Positions 26,259 through 35,631 are shown, counted from the stretch's first letter. The stretch is 64,000 bases of DNA from Oceanococcus sp. HetDA_MAG_MS8 (GCA_019192445.1 JAHCMK010000002.1:372001-436000); one strand, 5' to 3'. Made by a program: numbers and translations. The notes: generated from the sequence alone by a model not told the origin.

Positions 26259-28703
26259 TCAGAATTCGTAACGCAACGAGAATGCCAGAGTGTCGCGGTC
26301 GGCGCGAGAGTTCCACTTCCCGTTGATGTAGGTGTAGCGCAATTCGGTGAACCACTTTGACAAATAATCGAAGCGCAGGCCCAGCAAACCTGTGAAGTTA
26401 CCTTCGTAAAAGTTTTGGCCGATCCCCGGCGCAACGCCATCGATGTCGTAAAAGGCACCGATCAGGGGCTCGAAGTTGGCGCCCATGAAGAAGTCTTGGT
26501 AGCGGATCAAGCTGATAAACCGCACGCCATAAGATACGGCATCACCAAACTGCTCTGGATCTTCTGCGGTGGGGTTTTGCCGGCAAGGCTCTGCCTCGTA
26601 AGGGCCAAAGCGATCGGAGTCAAAGGTCCGTCGTAAGCACTCCTCGTTGCCATTCCCAGCCGTGGTGAATCCACCTGACACCGCAGCACTATCGGTCACG
26701 CCCAAGTTTTGGGTGCCATCTGCGCCTGAGGAGATATGCGTGTTGGTTTCAGCCCCTTGAAACTGGAGCTCGTCCAAGCTCGGCATATCAACCACATGGG
26801 TCAAACCAGCCTCAGCAATCAATATGATTTGCGAGGCTTTGAGAGGGTTGTCACCACCAATGGTGTTCAGGAAGGTGGTTGTGAGCTGACCCAATTTCAC
26901 CCGCTCAAAACCCGGAATGTAGTAGTTATCTCCGCGCGGGTCGTTGACAGGATCGAATGCGCGATCTCGATAAATTGTCTCGACGTAGTCAGGGACAGCA
27001 ATCCGTCGGCCTGGCAGTACGATCGCAGTTGCCGGGATGGGCGCCGCTTCTAGCGCTGGGTTCACCAGAGCGTTTTGCAGCGCCGTCAGCAGTTCGCTGG
27101 CTCCAGGGATAGGAGGCAAGCTACCCGACAAGTCAATATCTGTGAGGTTAATACTGTTTGTTGGGAAGGCCGGCTGCAGTGAGGCATAAGTCAAATCCAC
27201 CGAGTGAATCTGCAACGGCATATTGGGTCGGAAGCTGTACTCACCCGACCAGGCCCAGTTACCGATGGTGGTGTTGAAGCTGAAGCCAAACATTTGGATG
27301 TCTTCAACGTACTCTACGAACAACTCCGAGGTATCTACCGGCAATGGCTCTCCAGCGAGCCTCAGGCTACCGATGTCACCCTGACCCACGCCACAATTAA
27401 GCGCGAGTTCAAGCACGTTGGTCGCGGGGCGGCCGAGTGGATTCACACGAGTCCCTGTGAGTGGGTCGTTGTAGCCTACGTCAGCACAGCTCTGATCGGC
27501 TGACCGGAAACTAATGCTCGGGAGGCGATTGTGATAGTTGGCAAAGTAGAAGCCAAACTCGGTGCCGTTATTGAAATCTTCGGCAAAGTAGCGCAACGCA
27601 AAGCCAAACTGCCCCGTGTCACGTGGCTCCACGTCACGCGCGCGGAACACGGTTCTGCTGGACGCAGATCCCAAGGCAAAAGGATCGTTCTCCGGAGTGC
27701 CGGGAACGGCCGCGCTATTGTCTTGCGAGGAATAAATGCCGTAGGGGTCCTCCGGCGCTTTACCGAAGGACAGCATGGCGTAATAGCCATCGCTATCTTC
27801 ACCACCAACCACGTCAGAGGTAGAGAAGAAGGTGCCGGGGGCATCAATCACGACCGGCCGCCATTCAAACTGATAAAACGCTTCCATAGACAGGTTCAGC
27901 GTGAGGTCTAAACCCAACACCGCCATACCAACCGGGCGGAACAACTCGGCAAGGTCAAATCCCGGCAAGCGAGCCAAACGCTGATCCGGTGGGTTGATGG
28001 TGTTGATGGAGTTCAGCGGCAGTGCAGTGGACTCACCCCAGTTCAAACCTTGGCGCCCCACGCGAATGGATAAGGTGCGATCACCAATGGGCACGAAAGT
28101 GGAGAGGTAGAGGTCTTGCAGCAAGAAGTCGGTTCCGAACTGCTTTTCGGCCTCAAAACCCAAGCTTTGGCGCCCCGGTTGCAAGGTCGTATCAAAACTG
28201 GTGGTGTCGAAACCGTTGATGGTTTCGTTAAAGAACCAGATACCGCGCCCGAAGAGGTTGAAATTCCCAAAGGAAATGTCGATCTTCGAGTTCAACTTGG
28301 CAACGGCCGAGACCACATCGTATTGGTCGAAGTTCATGTTGCCGTTGTCGCCGTTAATGTTGAAGTTCCCAGGAGTTTCTACATAACGGCGGTTGAAGTC
28401 TGGGAGCTGGGTGTCGTTACAGGTACGACCAATGTCGCCCTCCTGCGTGCCCAAGTACTCTGGCGAATCTGTTGCGCCAAAACCATCCGTCGTCCAGTTG
28501 GTGCGCACGCACAAACCTGGGTTGTTGTTCTGTTTGGCAATCAGGTCCTCAGAGCGCTCTTCCATACGCATCGCGGCGCCCACGGTGAAAAAGCTAATCA
28601 CCGAGCCGTAAACGTTACCTATGGAAAATTCCAAGGCATGGGCGGGAACGACCACCGAAGCCCCTAATGCAATCACCACGGCGCGCGGCCAGAATTTGGT
28701 CAC
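26259..28703 (-). CDS. DUF1302-family outer-membrane-type protein
   Basis: An 814-residue exported protein with a signal peptide (about 1-23, ending PAHA), long beta-rich sequence and a C-terminal aromatic residue (ending LAFSLRYEF), which suggests an outer-membrane beta-barrel. Stretches such as RVGRQGLNWGESTALPLNSIN and SWSGEYSFRPNMPLQ-like elements match DUF1302 proteins, which in Pseudomonas and Nevskiales are found with DUF1329, YCF48 and RND genes. No DUF1329 gene is present here. The start is GTG 28703 behind GGGAGAG. The function is unknown; a porin or receptor for hydrophobic substrates is a guess from fold and neighbours. Confidence 0.83.
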   Translation of the reverse strand: MTKFWPRAVVIALGASVVVPAHALEFSIGNVYGSVISFFTVGAAMRMEERSEDLIAKQNNNPGLCVRTNWTTDGFGATDSPEYLGTQEGDIGRTCNDTQLPDFNRRYVETPGNFNINGDNGNMNFDQYDVVSAVAKLNSKIDISFGNFNLFGRGIWFFNETINGFDTTSFDTTLQPGRQSLGFEAEKQFGTDFLLQDLYLSTFVPIGDRTLSIRVGRQGLNWGESTALPLNSINTINPPDQRLARLPGFDLAELFRPVGMAVLGLDLTLNLSMEAFYQFEWRPVVIDAPGTFFSTSDVVGGEDSDGYYAMLSFGKAPEDPYGIYSSQDNSAAVPGTPENDPFALGSASSRTVFRARDVEPRDTGQFGFALRYFAEDFNNGTEFGFYFANYHNRLPSISFRSADQSCADVGYNDPLTGTRVNPLGRPATNVLELALNCGVGQGDIGSLRLAGEPLPVDTSELFVEYVEDIQMFGFSFNTTIGNWAWSGEYSFRPNMPLQIHSVDLTYASLQPAFPTNSINLTDIDLSGSLPPIPGASELLTALQNALVNPALEAAPIPATAIVLPGRRIAVPDYVETIYRDRAFDPVNDPRGDNYYIPGFERVKLGQLTTTFLNTIGGDNPLKASQIILIAEAGLTHVVDMPSLDELQFQGAETNTHISSGADGTQNLGVTDSAAVSGGFTTAGNGNEECLRRTFDSDRFGPYEAEPCRQNPTAEDPEQFGDAVSYGVRFISLIRYQDFFMGANFEPLIGAFYDIDGVAPGIGQNFYEGNFTGLLGLRFDYLSKWFTELRYTYINGKWNSRADRDTLAFSLRYEF

Positions 28704-28875
28704 CGTCTCTCTCCCAGAATTTGTACTTTTCTTCGCGAAGGGCCGCAGTTATAGCTACTGCGGTCAGGTTCTCAGGTTGATTCTCGCAAAGTGGAGGTGC
28801 TCAGGGCAACTCCCCGCAGCTATGTTTGGCCATCCACGGCGCGGTATAGGCCTGGGCTCTTGAGCTCCTACGGGC
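28704..28875 (-). promoter_or_regulatory. DUF1302 operon upstream region with palindrome over a -10-like box
   Basis: The region holds an inverted repeat CCGCAGT (28743-28749) / ACTGCGG (28757-28763) with a 7-nt spacer. On the minus strand the spacer contains TATAAC, a plausible -10 for the DUF1302 gene, although no good -35 is visible. A palindrome over the core promoter would fit a repressor site. Nothing else is apparent up to the pgeF stop. Confidence 0.3.
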
Positions 28876-29652
28876 TCAAGGGAGCAGCGGCTCACGCCAG
28901 ATCAGAGCGGCCATCCGCCCGCTTTGCGAATCCCGCCGATGTGAGTACCAGCGCCGCTCATCACAGGCCGTGCACCCACCCTGCATCGTCACAGATACGT
29001 TCAGTTCGCGTAATTGAATTGCGGCGATGCCCGCCAAGTCCAGAGTCGCATGCCCCCCGCCAATGTCATGTATGCAGGCCCAAGCGGCCGGACCTGTTGC
29101 TGCCACAATGGCATTCACAACCCGCGAATCCACCTCGTAGTGACAGGGGCCAATACCAATGCCAACCCAAGCCACTATCCGCTCGCCTGCAGGCAGATGG
29201 GCACGCATTTCGCGCACTTGCGCGGCCAATACCCCGCTGGCCAAACCCCGCCAGCCCGCATGCGCAGCGCCCACTATACTCCCACTGCTTGCAGTCATTA
29301 GCACCGGCAGACAATCGGCCGCCAGCACCGCCAAGGCCAGGCCCGCATCCCGCGTCCAATGACCATCTGCGCGAGGTTCTTGCCACGCACTGTCAGCAGC
29401 ACGGCGCTGCATGATGTCGGCACCATGAACCTGATGCAGGTAACGAATGCCCGCCTTCAATCCGAGGCCATGCTGGAGTAGGGATCGATTCACGGCGACT
29501 GGCGCCGGAGAATCTCCACATAAGCGCCCCATATTCCAGCCCCGCCAAGGTCCAGTGCTAGTGCCGCCCTGACGCGTCGTCATGGCGGCGTGAACACCCA
29601 TTGGCAGCTCCCAGCGCGGGCGAAGCAAACAATGCTCTACGGCATCAGGCAC
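28876..29652 (-). CDS. pgeF: PgeF/YfiH family peptidoglycan editing factor (laccase-domain)
   Basis: A 258-residue laccase-domain protein. In E. coli YfiH hydrolyses incorrect UDP-MurNAc-Ser so that peptidoglycan keeps L-Ala; related proteins show purine nucleoside phosphorylase activity. Visible zinc and catalytic motifs are LHQVHGADI, AADCLPV, GAAHAGWRG and the C-terminal CDERRWYSHRRD. It overlaps rluD by 8 bp, the usual bamD-rluD-yfiH context with bamD divergent. Confidence 0.93.
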   Translation of the reverse strand: MPDAVEHCLLRPRWELPMGVHAAMTTRQGGTSTGPWRGWNMGRLCGDSPAPVAVNRSLLQHGLGLKAGIRYLHQVHGADIMQRRAADSAWQEPRADGHWTRDAGLALAVLAADCLPVLMTASSGSIVGAAHAGWRGLASGVLAAQVREMRAHLPAGERIVAWVGIGIGPCHYEVDSRVVNAIVAATGPAAWACIHDIGGGHATLDLAGIAAIQLRELNVSVTMQGGCTACDERRWYSHRRDSQSGRMAALIWREPLLP

Positions 29653-30616
29653 TGCGCAAATGCTCCAGCACAGCCTGCATATCTGGAGGCAGGTCTTGGC
29701 TGAAACTTAGCTCTTCCCCAGTGCCTGGGTGGACGAAGCTCAGCCTAGCCGCGTGCAGAGCCTGGCGTGGCAGTAAGCTGCGTAGCGGATCCCCGCGGCG
29801 TCCATACACCGGATCGCCAACTAGGGGCCACTTCCGCGACTGCATATGCACCCGAATTTGATGGGTGCGCCCCGTCTCCAGCTGCACCCGCAGCAGCGTA
29901 TGTTTGGGCAGACGCTCGGCGACCCTGTAGTGGGTAATCGCATGCCGCCCGCCTTGAGAAATGACATAGCGCCGCCGGTCTCGTGGATCACGCCCCAACG
30001 GCGCATCGATGGTACCGCCGGCAATCACTTCGCCCCAGACCAAAGCCAGGTATTCGCGGCCCACCGCACGCTCCGCCAGCGCTCGCACCAGGGCCGTATG
30101 CGCCTCAAGCGTAGCCCCAATAACGAGCAACCCAGACGTGAGCTTGTCCAAGCGGTGCACGATACCGGCTCGGGGCAGAGCCTCTAAAGCCGGGCGATGA
30201 TGCAGCAAGGCGTTTTGCATGGTTCCTGCTGCTTGGCCAGCTCCAGGGTGTACCGTAAGCCCCGCTGGCTTATTCACGACCAGCACAGCGTCATCTTCAT
30301 AAACGACGTCTAACGGAATATCTTCCGCCGCTGGTGGTGCATCTGCGCTTTGCAGGGCGGGCGTGCACAATGCGATCTCACAACCACTGCGCACAGCCTC
30401 GCGCGTTTTGGTCACCGGAGAACCATCGATATTCACTCGCCCTTCACGGACCCAGGCCTGCAGGCGAGCCCGACTGAACTGTGGCACAGCGGCGGCTAGT
30501 ACCTGATCCAGGCGACGCCCATCGTCTTCTTGCGCAACGGCAAACACGAACTGCTCTGGTGGCTTGTCTATACTGTGCGATTGATCTGTCAATTTTGAGA
30601 TTCCGGCGTGGTACAC
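29645..30616 (-). CDS. rluD: 23S rRNA pseudouridine(1911/1915/1917) synthase
   Basis: Makes three pseudouridines in helix 69 of 23S rRNA. It has an N-terminal S4 domain (RRLDQVLAAAVPQFSRARLQ), then the RluA-type catalytic domain with NKPAGLTVHPG and the catalytic aspartate motif HRLDKLTSGLLV, and GRTHQIRVHM near the C-terminus. The start is uncertain: GTG 30616 overlaps the bamD start on the other strand, while TTG 30592 would give a more usual N-terminal length. Confidence 0.92.
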   Translation of the reverse strand: MYHAGISKLTDQSHSIDKPPEQFVFAVAQEDDGRRLDQVLAAAVPQFSRARLQAWVREGRVNIDGSPVTKTREAVRSGCEIALCTPALQSADAPPAAEDIPLDVVYEDDAVLVVNKPAGLTVHPGAGQAAGTMQNALLHHRPALEALPRAGIVHRLDKLTSGLLVIGATLEAHTALVRALAERAVGREYLALVWGEVIAGGTIDAPLGRDPRDRRRYVISQGGRHAITHYRVAERLPKHTLLRVQLETGRTHQIRVHMQSRKWPLVGDPVYGRRGDPLRSLLPRQALHAARLSFVHPGTGEELSFSQDLPPDMQAVLEHLRSA

Positions 30617-31459
30617 AGGTGGTTTAGCAACATTATGGCGGCGCTGGTCACGGCCTTGGCGCTAGTCGGTTGCGCGAATAACGGAGGAGAACTGCCTCCG
30701 GTTAACCCGCTAGACCCGCAATTGGACGAGCGGCGACTCCAACGCGCCAACGCCCAACAGCTTTATAAAGCGGCTCGCAGCGCGCTAGACGCTGGGGATA
30801 ATGCTACCGCGCTCACGCTGTATTCTCGTCTGGACGCCAGTTATCCCTTCACTCCGGAGGCCACTCAGGGCCAGCTCGAAAGCATATACGCGCGTTTCCG
30901 CAACTTTGAGCCTGAAGCCGCTTCTGCCGCTGCCGACCGCTTCCTCCGCGCTCACCCCCGTCATCCGCATGTGGATTACGTGCTTTACCTCCGCGGGCTC
31001 ATCTTTTTCGACTCCACCGCAGTCGACCTGCTCGATCTCTTCGACGTGGACTCTGCAGGCCGCGACCCGGTCGACGCCCGCCGCTCCTTCCAGGAGTTCT
31101 CGCGGTTACTACAAACCTACCCCAACAGCGCTTATTCCGCGGATGCTCGGCGTCGCATGTTGTGGCTACGTGAGCGCATTGCTGAGCATTATTTCGGCAT
31201 CGCTGAGTACTACCGCTGGCGGGGAGCTTGCGTAGCGGCTATCCGCCGCGGCCATGAGATCCTGGACGAGTTTCGGCAAACCCGCGTGGTGCTAGATACC
31301 TTGGGGCTTCTGACCGAGTGTTACGCCACTTTGGGCTTGGATGAGCAAGCCGCCGAAATGGCTCGCCTGCTTGTAACCAACAAGGCTCGCTGGGATAACA
31401 GCCCCGCCGCCTCGCAGCCCGAGCCGGCCGGCGACGCGCCGGCACCACCTGCACTGTAA
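30608..31459 (+). CDS. bamD: BamD, outer-membrane protein assembly lipoprotein
   Basis: Essential lipoprotein of the BAM complex. The 283-residue precursor has a lipobox ALVGC with cysteine 22, and five TPR-like repeats (AQQLYKAARSALDAGDNATA, AADRFLRAHPRHPHVDYVLY, SFQEFSRLLQTYPNSAYSAD, AEYYRWRGACVAAIRRGHEI). GTG 30608 gives a signal peptide of normal size; ATG 30635 would leave only 12 residues before the cysteine. A TATACT -10-like box lies at 30569-30574, without a clear -35. The first codons lie opposite the rluD start. Confidence 0.93.
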   Translation: MVHRWFSNIMAALVTALALVGCANNGGELPPVNPLDPQLDERRLQRANAQQLYKAARSALDAGDNATALTLYSRLDASYPFTPEATQGQLESIYARFRNFEPEAASAAADRFLRAHPRHPHVDYVLYLRGLIFFDSTAVDLLDLFDVDSAGRDPVDARRSFQEFSRLLQTYPNSAYSADARRRMLWLRERIAEHYFGIAEYYRWRGACVAAIRRGHEILDEFRQTRVVLDTLGLLTECYATLGLDEQAAEMARLLVTNKARWDNSPAASQPEPAGDAPAPPAL

Positions 31460-31528
31460 GCCCCTCCCAAGACTGAGGCTGGGCAGCACGGGTCACAGCC
31501 GAAGAAGAGCGCGAAGCCCCGGCTAGAG

Positions 31529-33151
31529 TCAGAGCAAGGGATAGCGGGCGCTAATAGGATAGCGTCGTTCACGGCCAAAGGCTTTAGGAGTCAACTTGGG
31601 TCCAGGAGCCGCCTGACGCCGCTTGAACTCAGCCATGCGCAGCAAACGTGTGACTCGCATGACCTCACTGGCGGGCGCCCCCCGGTCGATCAGCCACTGC
31701 GGGCCATGTTCTTGTTCAATCAGAGCTTCTAGCCAGGCATCTAGCTGAGCATATGGAGGCAGTGAATCTTCATCGCGCTGATCGGGGCGTAACTCCGCAC
31801 TAGGTGCACGCGTAATCACCCGATCTGGAATCTGCGCAAATCGCTGATTCATAGCGCGGGCCAAAGCGTAAACCTGCATTTTGTACAGGTCTTTGATGGG
31901 TGCAAACCCACCGCACATATCGCCGTACAAGGTGCAGTAACCCACCGCTAGCTCGCTTTTGTTCCCGGTCGCCAGCACCAATCCTCGGCGCTTATTGGCC
32001 AAAGCCATCAGTAGGGTGCCGCGTGAGCGTGCCTGAATGTTCTCTTCAGTGGTGTCCGCTGGCTGGCCCTGATGCACAGGCGCCAAGCACTGCTCGAAGG
32101 CGTCCATCATGGGCGCTATAGGTAATTCTAGATACTCCACATTCAGCCATTGAGCCTGCTGGCGAGCATCCTCCAGGCTCATCTGTGCGGTGTATGGTGA
32201 GGGCATGGCTACCGCAGTCACCTGTTGACTGCCCACAGCCTGCACGGCCAGCGCCAACACCAAGGCCGAGTCAATACCGCCACTGAGCCCCACAAAAATG
32301 TGGGCAAAACCGTTTTCGCGGAAGTAATCGCGAAGGCCCAAGGCGATGATGTCGCTCAGTAGTTGCAAGGGTTCTACGGGTGGAGCGTCCCACACTGCAG
32401 AACGCCAACGGCCCGCTTCCACATCAGCAAGCAAAAGCGCCTCAGTGGGCACCTGACTGACATTGACCGCACCACGCTGCGCGTCCCAGCATTGGCTGTT
32501 GCCATCAAATACCAATTCGTCCTGGCCGCCAACCATGTTGAGGTAGGCTGTGGGTGCCCCCCACTGATTGACGCGCCGTGCCAATAGCGCCTGGCGCTGG
32601 TCGCGTTTTTGCTGATCAAATGGCGAGGCATTCGGGCACAGCACTAGGTCCGGCGCCTGCTGAGTGAGCGCTGCGCAAACTTGGTCATCCCAAAGATCTT
32701 CGCAGATCAATAGCCCCAGCCGACAACCATCCCAATCGACCACCTGAGGCCCTGCGCTCGCGACAAAATGGCGCTGCTCGTCAAAAACACCAAAGTTCGG
32801 TAGTGCAGATTTGCGTGCCACCACGCGCCATTGACCCTGCTCCAACCAGTACAGAGCGTTATAGAGGCCCTCGGGAGCAAATTCTGGAGCACCAACCAGC
32901 ACCGGCAGCGAGGAGGGAAGCTCCGCGCTAAGCGTGTGCAGGGTTTGGGCGAGCGCCGCTTCCAGCGCTGGACGCATTAAGAGGTCATCAGGCGGATAAC
33001 CCAATAGCGCCATCTCCGGGTAGAGCAACAATTCAGCCCCATTGGCCTGCGCCGATCGAGCGTACGCCAGTACACGCTGAGCATTGAATTGAAGATCCCC
33101 CATGCGAGGGCGAAACTGCGCCATGGCGATCCGCCGCGAGGACAAGGGCAT
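31529..33151 (-). CDS. nadE: Glutamine-dependent NAD+ synthetase
   Basis: Last step of NAD synthesis: deamido-NAD plus ATP and glutamine-derived ammonia. The 540-residue two-domain enzyme has an N-terminal nitrilase-type glutaminase (AQFRPRMGDLQFN, LLLYPEMALLGYPP, RKSALPNFGVFDE, catalytic cysteine in LLICEDLW) and a C-terminal synthetase domain with PP-loop FVGLSGGIDSALVLAL and LATGNKSELAVGYCTLYGD. I start at ATG 33151; an in-frame start at 33235 would run into the sucD terminator. It is convergent with bamD; no terminator is visible in the 69-bp gap. Confidence 0.95.
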   Translation of the reverse strand: MPLSSRRIAMAQFRPRMGDLQFNAQRVLAYARSAQANGAELLLYPEMALLGYPPDDLLMRPALEAALAQTLHTLSAELPSSLPVLVGAPEFAPEGLYNALYWLEQGQWRVVARKSALPNFGVFDEQRHFVASAGPQVVDWDGCRLGLLICEDLWDDQVCAALTQQAPDLVLCPNASPFDQQKRDQRQALLARRVNQWGAPTAYLNMVGGQDELVFDGNSQCWDAQRGAVNVSQVPTEALLLADVEAGRWRSAVWDAPPVEPLQLLSDIIALGLRDYFRENGFAHIFVGLSGGIDSALVLALAVQAVGSQQVTAVAMPSPYTAQMSLEDARQQAQWLNVEYLELPIAPMMDAFEQCLAPVHQGQPADTTEENIQARSRGTLLMALANKRRGLVLATGNKSELAVGYCTLYGDMCGGFAPIKDLYKMQVYALARAMNQRFAQIPDRVITRAPSAELRPDQRDEDSLPPYAQLDAWLEALIEQEHGPQWLIDRGAPASEVMRVTRLLRMAEFKRRQAAPGPKLTPKAFGRERRYPISARYPLL

Positions 33152-33211
33152 AGTCACATCCGCAAAGTCAGCGCAAGGCCCAGCACTACAATCCGGGCGC
33201 CGCGATGAAGC

Positions 33212-33245
33212 AAAAAAAAGGCATGTTCGTACCAACGAACATGCC
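33212..33245 (-). terminator. Rho-independent terminator of sucCD
   Basis: On the minus strand an 11-bp perfect stem (plus-strand 33235-33245 with 33220-33230, loop ACCA) is followed by eight U residues (A-run 33212-33219). It lies 47 bp after the sucD stop. A second 8-bp hairpin (33258-33265 with 33271-33278) lies between it and the stop. Confidence 0.95.
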
Positions 33246-33291
33246 CTGTATTGTATCCGGCCAGCCTTTCGCTGGCCGCATCGACGAGGCC

Positions 33292-34167
33292 TTAAGCGCC
33301 TAGGCGTTCTTTCATCTTCGCGCCTAACTCGGCCGGCGAACGAACGGTGGCTACACCAGCGGCTTCTAAGGCTGCAAACTTTTCATCCGCAGTTCCTTTA
33401 CCGCCGGAAATAATTGCCCCCGCGTGCCCCATGCGCTTGCCTGGAGGAGCGGTCACGCCAGCGATGTAGGCCACAACCGGCTTAGTGACATGCTCTTGAA
33501 TGTAGGCTGCAGCCTCCTCTTCTTTAGAGCCGCCGATTTCGCCCACCATGATGATGCCCTCAGTTTGAGGGTCCTTCTCAAAGCGGGAAATCACATCAAT
33601 GAAGCCCATTCCGTGCACGGGATCGCCGCCGATACCCACGCAGGTGGATTGACCCAAACCGTTATTCGTAGTTTGGAAGACGGCCTCGTAGGTGAGCGTG
33701 CCGGAACGCGACACAATTCCTACCTTGCCTGGTTTGTGGATATGCCCAGGCATGATGCCGATTTTGCAGGCTCCAGGGGTGATGATTCCCGGGCAGTTAG
33801 GACCAATGAGAACCGTGTCGGGGTACTGACTCAGCTGCGCCTTCACCTTCACCATGTCCAGCACAGGAATATGCTCGGTGATGCACACGATGACCTTAAT
33901 ACCTGCGTCAGCGGCTTCCAAAATGGCATCTGCGGCAAAAGGTGCGGGCACGTAAATCATGGTGGCATCGGCGCCCGTAGCCGCGACTGCCTCGCCACAA
34001 GTATTGAATACCGGACGATCCAAGTGCGTTTGGCCGCCGCGCCCTGGCGTTACACCCCCAACAACTTGGGTGCCATAGGCAATCGCTTGCTCTGCGTGGA
34101 AGGTCCCCTGCTTACCAGTGAAACCTTGGACAATAACTTTGGTGTTCTCGTTAACAAGAATGCTCAT
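33292..34167 (-). CDS. sucD: Succinyl-CoA synthetase alpha subunit
   Basis: Alpha subunit of the TCA-cycle enzyme that converts succinyl-CoA to succinate with ATP or GTP formation. The 291-residue protein has the CoA-binding Rossmann domain ([31 protein letters not shown]) and the ligase domain with the active-site histidine in [17 protein letters not shown]. It follows sucC by 9 bp and is closed by a strong terminator. Confidence 0.97.
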   Translation of the reverse strand: MSILVNENTKVIVQGFTGKQGTFHAEQAIAYGTQVVGGVTPGRGGQTHLDRPVFNTCGEAVAATGADATMIYVPAPFAADAILEAADAGIKVIVCITEHIPVLDMVKVKAQLSQYPDTVLIGPNCPGIITPGACKIGIMPGHIHKPGKVGIVSRSGTLTYEAVFQTTNNGLGQSTCVGIGGDPVHGMGFIDVISRFEKDPQTEGIIMVGEIGGSKEEEAAAYIQEHVTKPVVAYIAGVTAPPGKRMGHAGAIISGGKGTADEKFAALEAAGVATVRSPAELGAKMKERLGA

Positions 34168-34176
34168 GACAATTCC

Positions 34177-35340
34177 TTAGCTGGCGGCCAGCTTGACAGC
34201 CGTCTGCGCGGCTTGAGTGAGGTCCGTCGCAGGAGTGATGTTGTACCCGGAGTTGGCTAACAGCTCCCGGCCACGCTCCACGTTGGTGCCTTCCAAGCGG
34301 GCGACCACAGGAATTTTCAGGCCCACTTCCTCAACAGCGGCAATGATGCCCTCTGCGATGAGGTCGCAGCGTACGATGCCACCGAAAATATTGACCAGAA
34401 TGGCCTTGACGTCGCCACTGGAGGTGATGAGCTTGAAGGCCTCAGCGACGCGCTCTTTGGTCGTGCCACCACCTACGTCGAGGAAGTTGGCCGGTTGGCC
34501 GCCGTGCAGCTTAATCAGGTCCATGGTCGCCATCGCCAGGCCAGCTCCATTGACCATGCAGCCAATGTTGCCCTCTAGCGTGATGTAGTTCAGACCATGT
34601 TCTGCGGCTTCGCGCTCAGCATCGTCTTCTTGAGTGGGATCGCGCTGCTCGGCGATTTCTGGCTGACGGAATAAGGCGTTGTCATCGATATTGAGCTTGC
34701 CATCCAAAGGCAGCAGGTGGTTGTCTTCGGTGACGATCAAAGGGTTGATCTCCACCAAAGAGGCGTCGCAATCGGTAAAGATCCGGTACAGGCCAGTCAA
34801 AATCCGGCCGAACTCTTTAATCTGATCTTTATCCAAACCCAGGAAAAAGCCCAGCTCACGGACTTGATAGCCCTGCAGACCGGCTGCTGGGTGAACAAAC
34901 AGGGTTTTGATTCGCTCTGGAGTCTCTTCGGCAACGGCTTCGATATCCATGCCGCCATCGGGAGACACCATGATGGCCACGCATTCCTGAGCGCGATCCA
35001 CCAGCATCGACAAGTACAGCTCACGGGCGATAGCACTAGGCTCTTCCACGTAAACACTGTTCACCGGCAGACCTTCGGGGCCGGTTTGGATGGTCCGCAG
35101 GTTCTTGCCGAGCAACTCCTCGGCCACGGCCGCAGCAGCATCAGCACCGTCTACTAACTTGACGCCACCGGCCTTACCGCGTGCGCCAGCGTGCACCTGC
35201 GCCTTCACGACGACTTTGCCACCACCCATTTCGGCGACTTTAGAGCGGACCTCATCTGTACTGCGCGCCAGATGCCCACCAGGTACAGGGATGTCAAAAC
35301 GCTTGAACAGCGCCTTGGCTTGGTATTCGTGTAGATTCAT
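34177..35340 (-). CDS. sucC: Succinyl-CoA synthetase beta subunit
   Basis: ATP-grasp beta subunit, 387 residues, the normal length. The N-terminus MNLHEYQAKALFKRF fixes ATG 35340. Nucleotide-binding and C-terminal motifs include KVVVKAQVHAGARGKAGGVK, VEINPLIVTEDN, GNIGCMVNGAGLAMATMDL and LDVGGGTTKERV. sucCD stand apart from the other sdh/suc genes and instead neighbour pilS-pilR, as in Xanthomonas-type genomes. Confidence 0.97.
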   Translation of the reverse strand: MNLHEYQAKALFKRFDIPVPGGHLARSTDEVRSKVAEMGGGKVVVKAQVHAGARGKAGGVKLVDGADAAAAVAEELLGKNLRTIQTGPEGLPVNSVYVEEPSAIARELYLSMLVDRAQECVAIMVSPDGGMDIEAVAEETPERIKTLFVHPAAGLQGYQVRELGFFLGLDKDQIKEFGRILTGLYRIFTDCDASLVEINPLIVTEDNHLLPLDGKLNIDDNALFRQPEIAEQRDPTQEDDAEREAAEHGLNYITLEGNIGCMVNGAGLAMATMDLIKLHGGQPANFLDVGGGTTKERVAEAFKLITSSGDVKAILVNIFGGIVRCDLIAEGIIAAVEEVGLKIPVVARLEGTNVERGRELLANSGYNITPATDLTQAAQTAVKLAAS

Positions 35341-35385
35341 GAGTTGTTCGGTTCTCGCAACCGGTAAATTTTTTGCGGGCGCAAA

Positions 35386-35414
35386 ATTTAACGTATCGCG
35401 CATGCTGGCGGCAA
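35386..35414 (-). promoter_or_regulatory. Probable sigma-70 promoter of sucCD
   Basis: On the minus strand TTGCCG (plus-strand 35409-35414) and TTAAAT (35386-35391) are separated by 17 bp, which would start transcription about 40 nt before the sucC ATG. The match is fair and the spacing ideal. It is called from sequence alone. Confidence 0.45.
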
Positions 35415-35421
35415 AAGGACC

Positions 35422-35631
35422 ATGGTCGTATTTCGCATCCTGCTACTGATTGGGCTGCTGTTCCTGCTCTGGATGGGCTGGCGCTGGCTGAATGGCAGGC
35501 AACCACGCCGCCGGCCTCAAGCTCTGCCATCCAAACTTCGTTGTGACCGCTGCGGCGTGGCTTTAGACCCGCAAGAGGCGCAGCAAAGAGAAGGCCGGCA
35601 TTACTGCTCTCAGCATGCTCAGGACGATTGA
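35422..35631 (+). CDS. Small membrane-anchored zinc-ribbon protein (PP0621-like)
   Basis: A 69-residue protein with one N-terminal membrane helix (about 4-22, RILLLIGLLFLLWMGWRWL), a basic proline-rich linker and a zinc-ribbon-like end with CDRCG and YCSQH, giving a CxxC...CxxH pattern. Small proteins of this build precede pilS in Pseudomonas and relatives (PP0621 family). The role is unknown; the location suggests a link with the PilS-PilR system. It is divergent from sucC. Confidence 0.75.
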   Translation: MVVFRILLLIGLLFLLWMGWRWLNGRQPRRRPQALPSKLRCDRCGVALDPQEAQQREGRHYCSQHAQDD

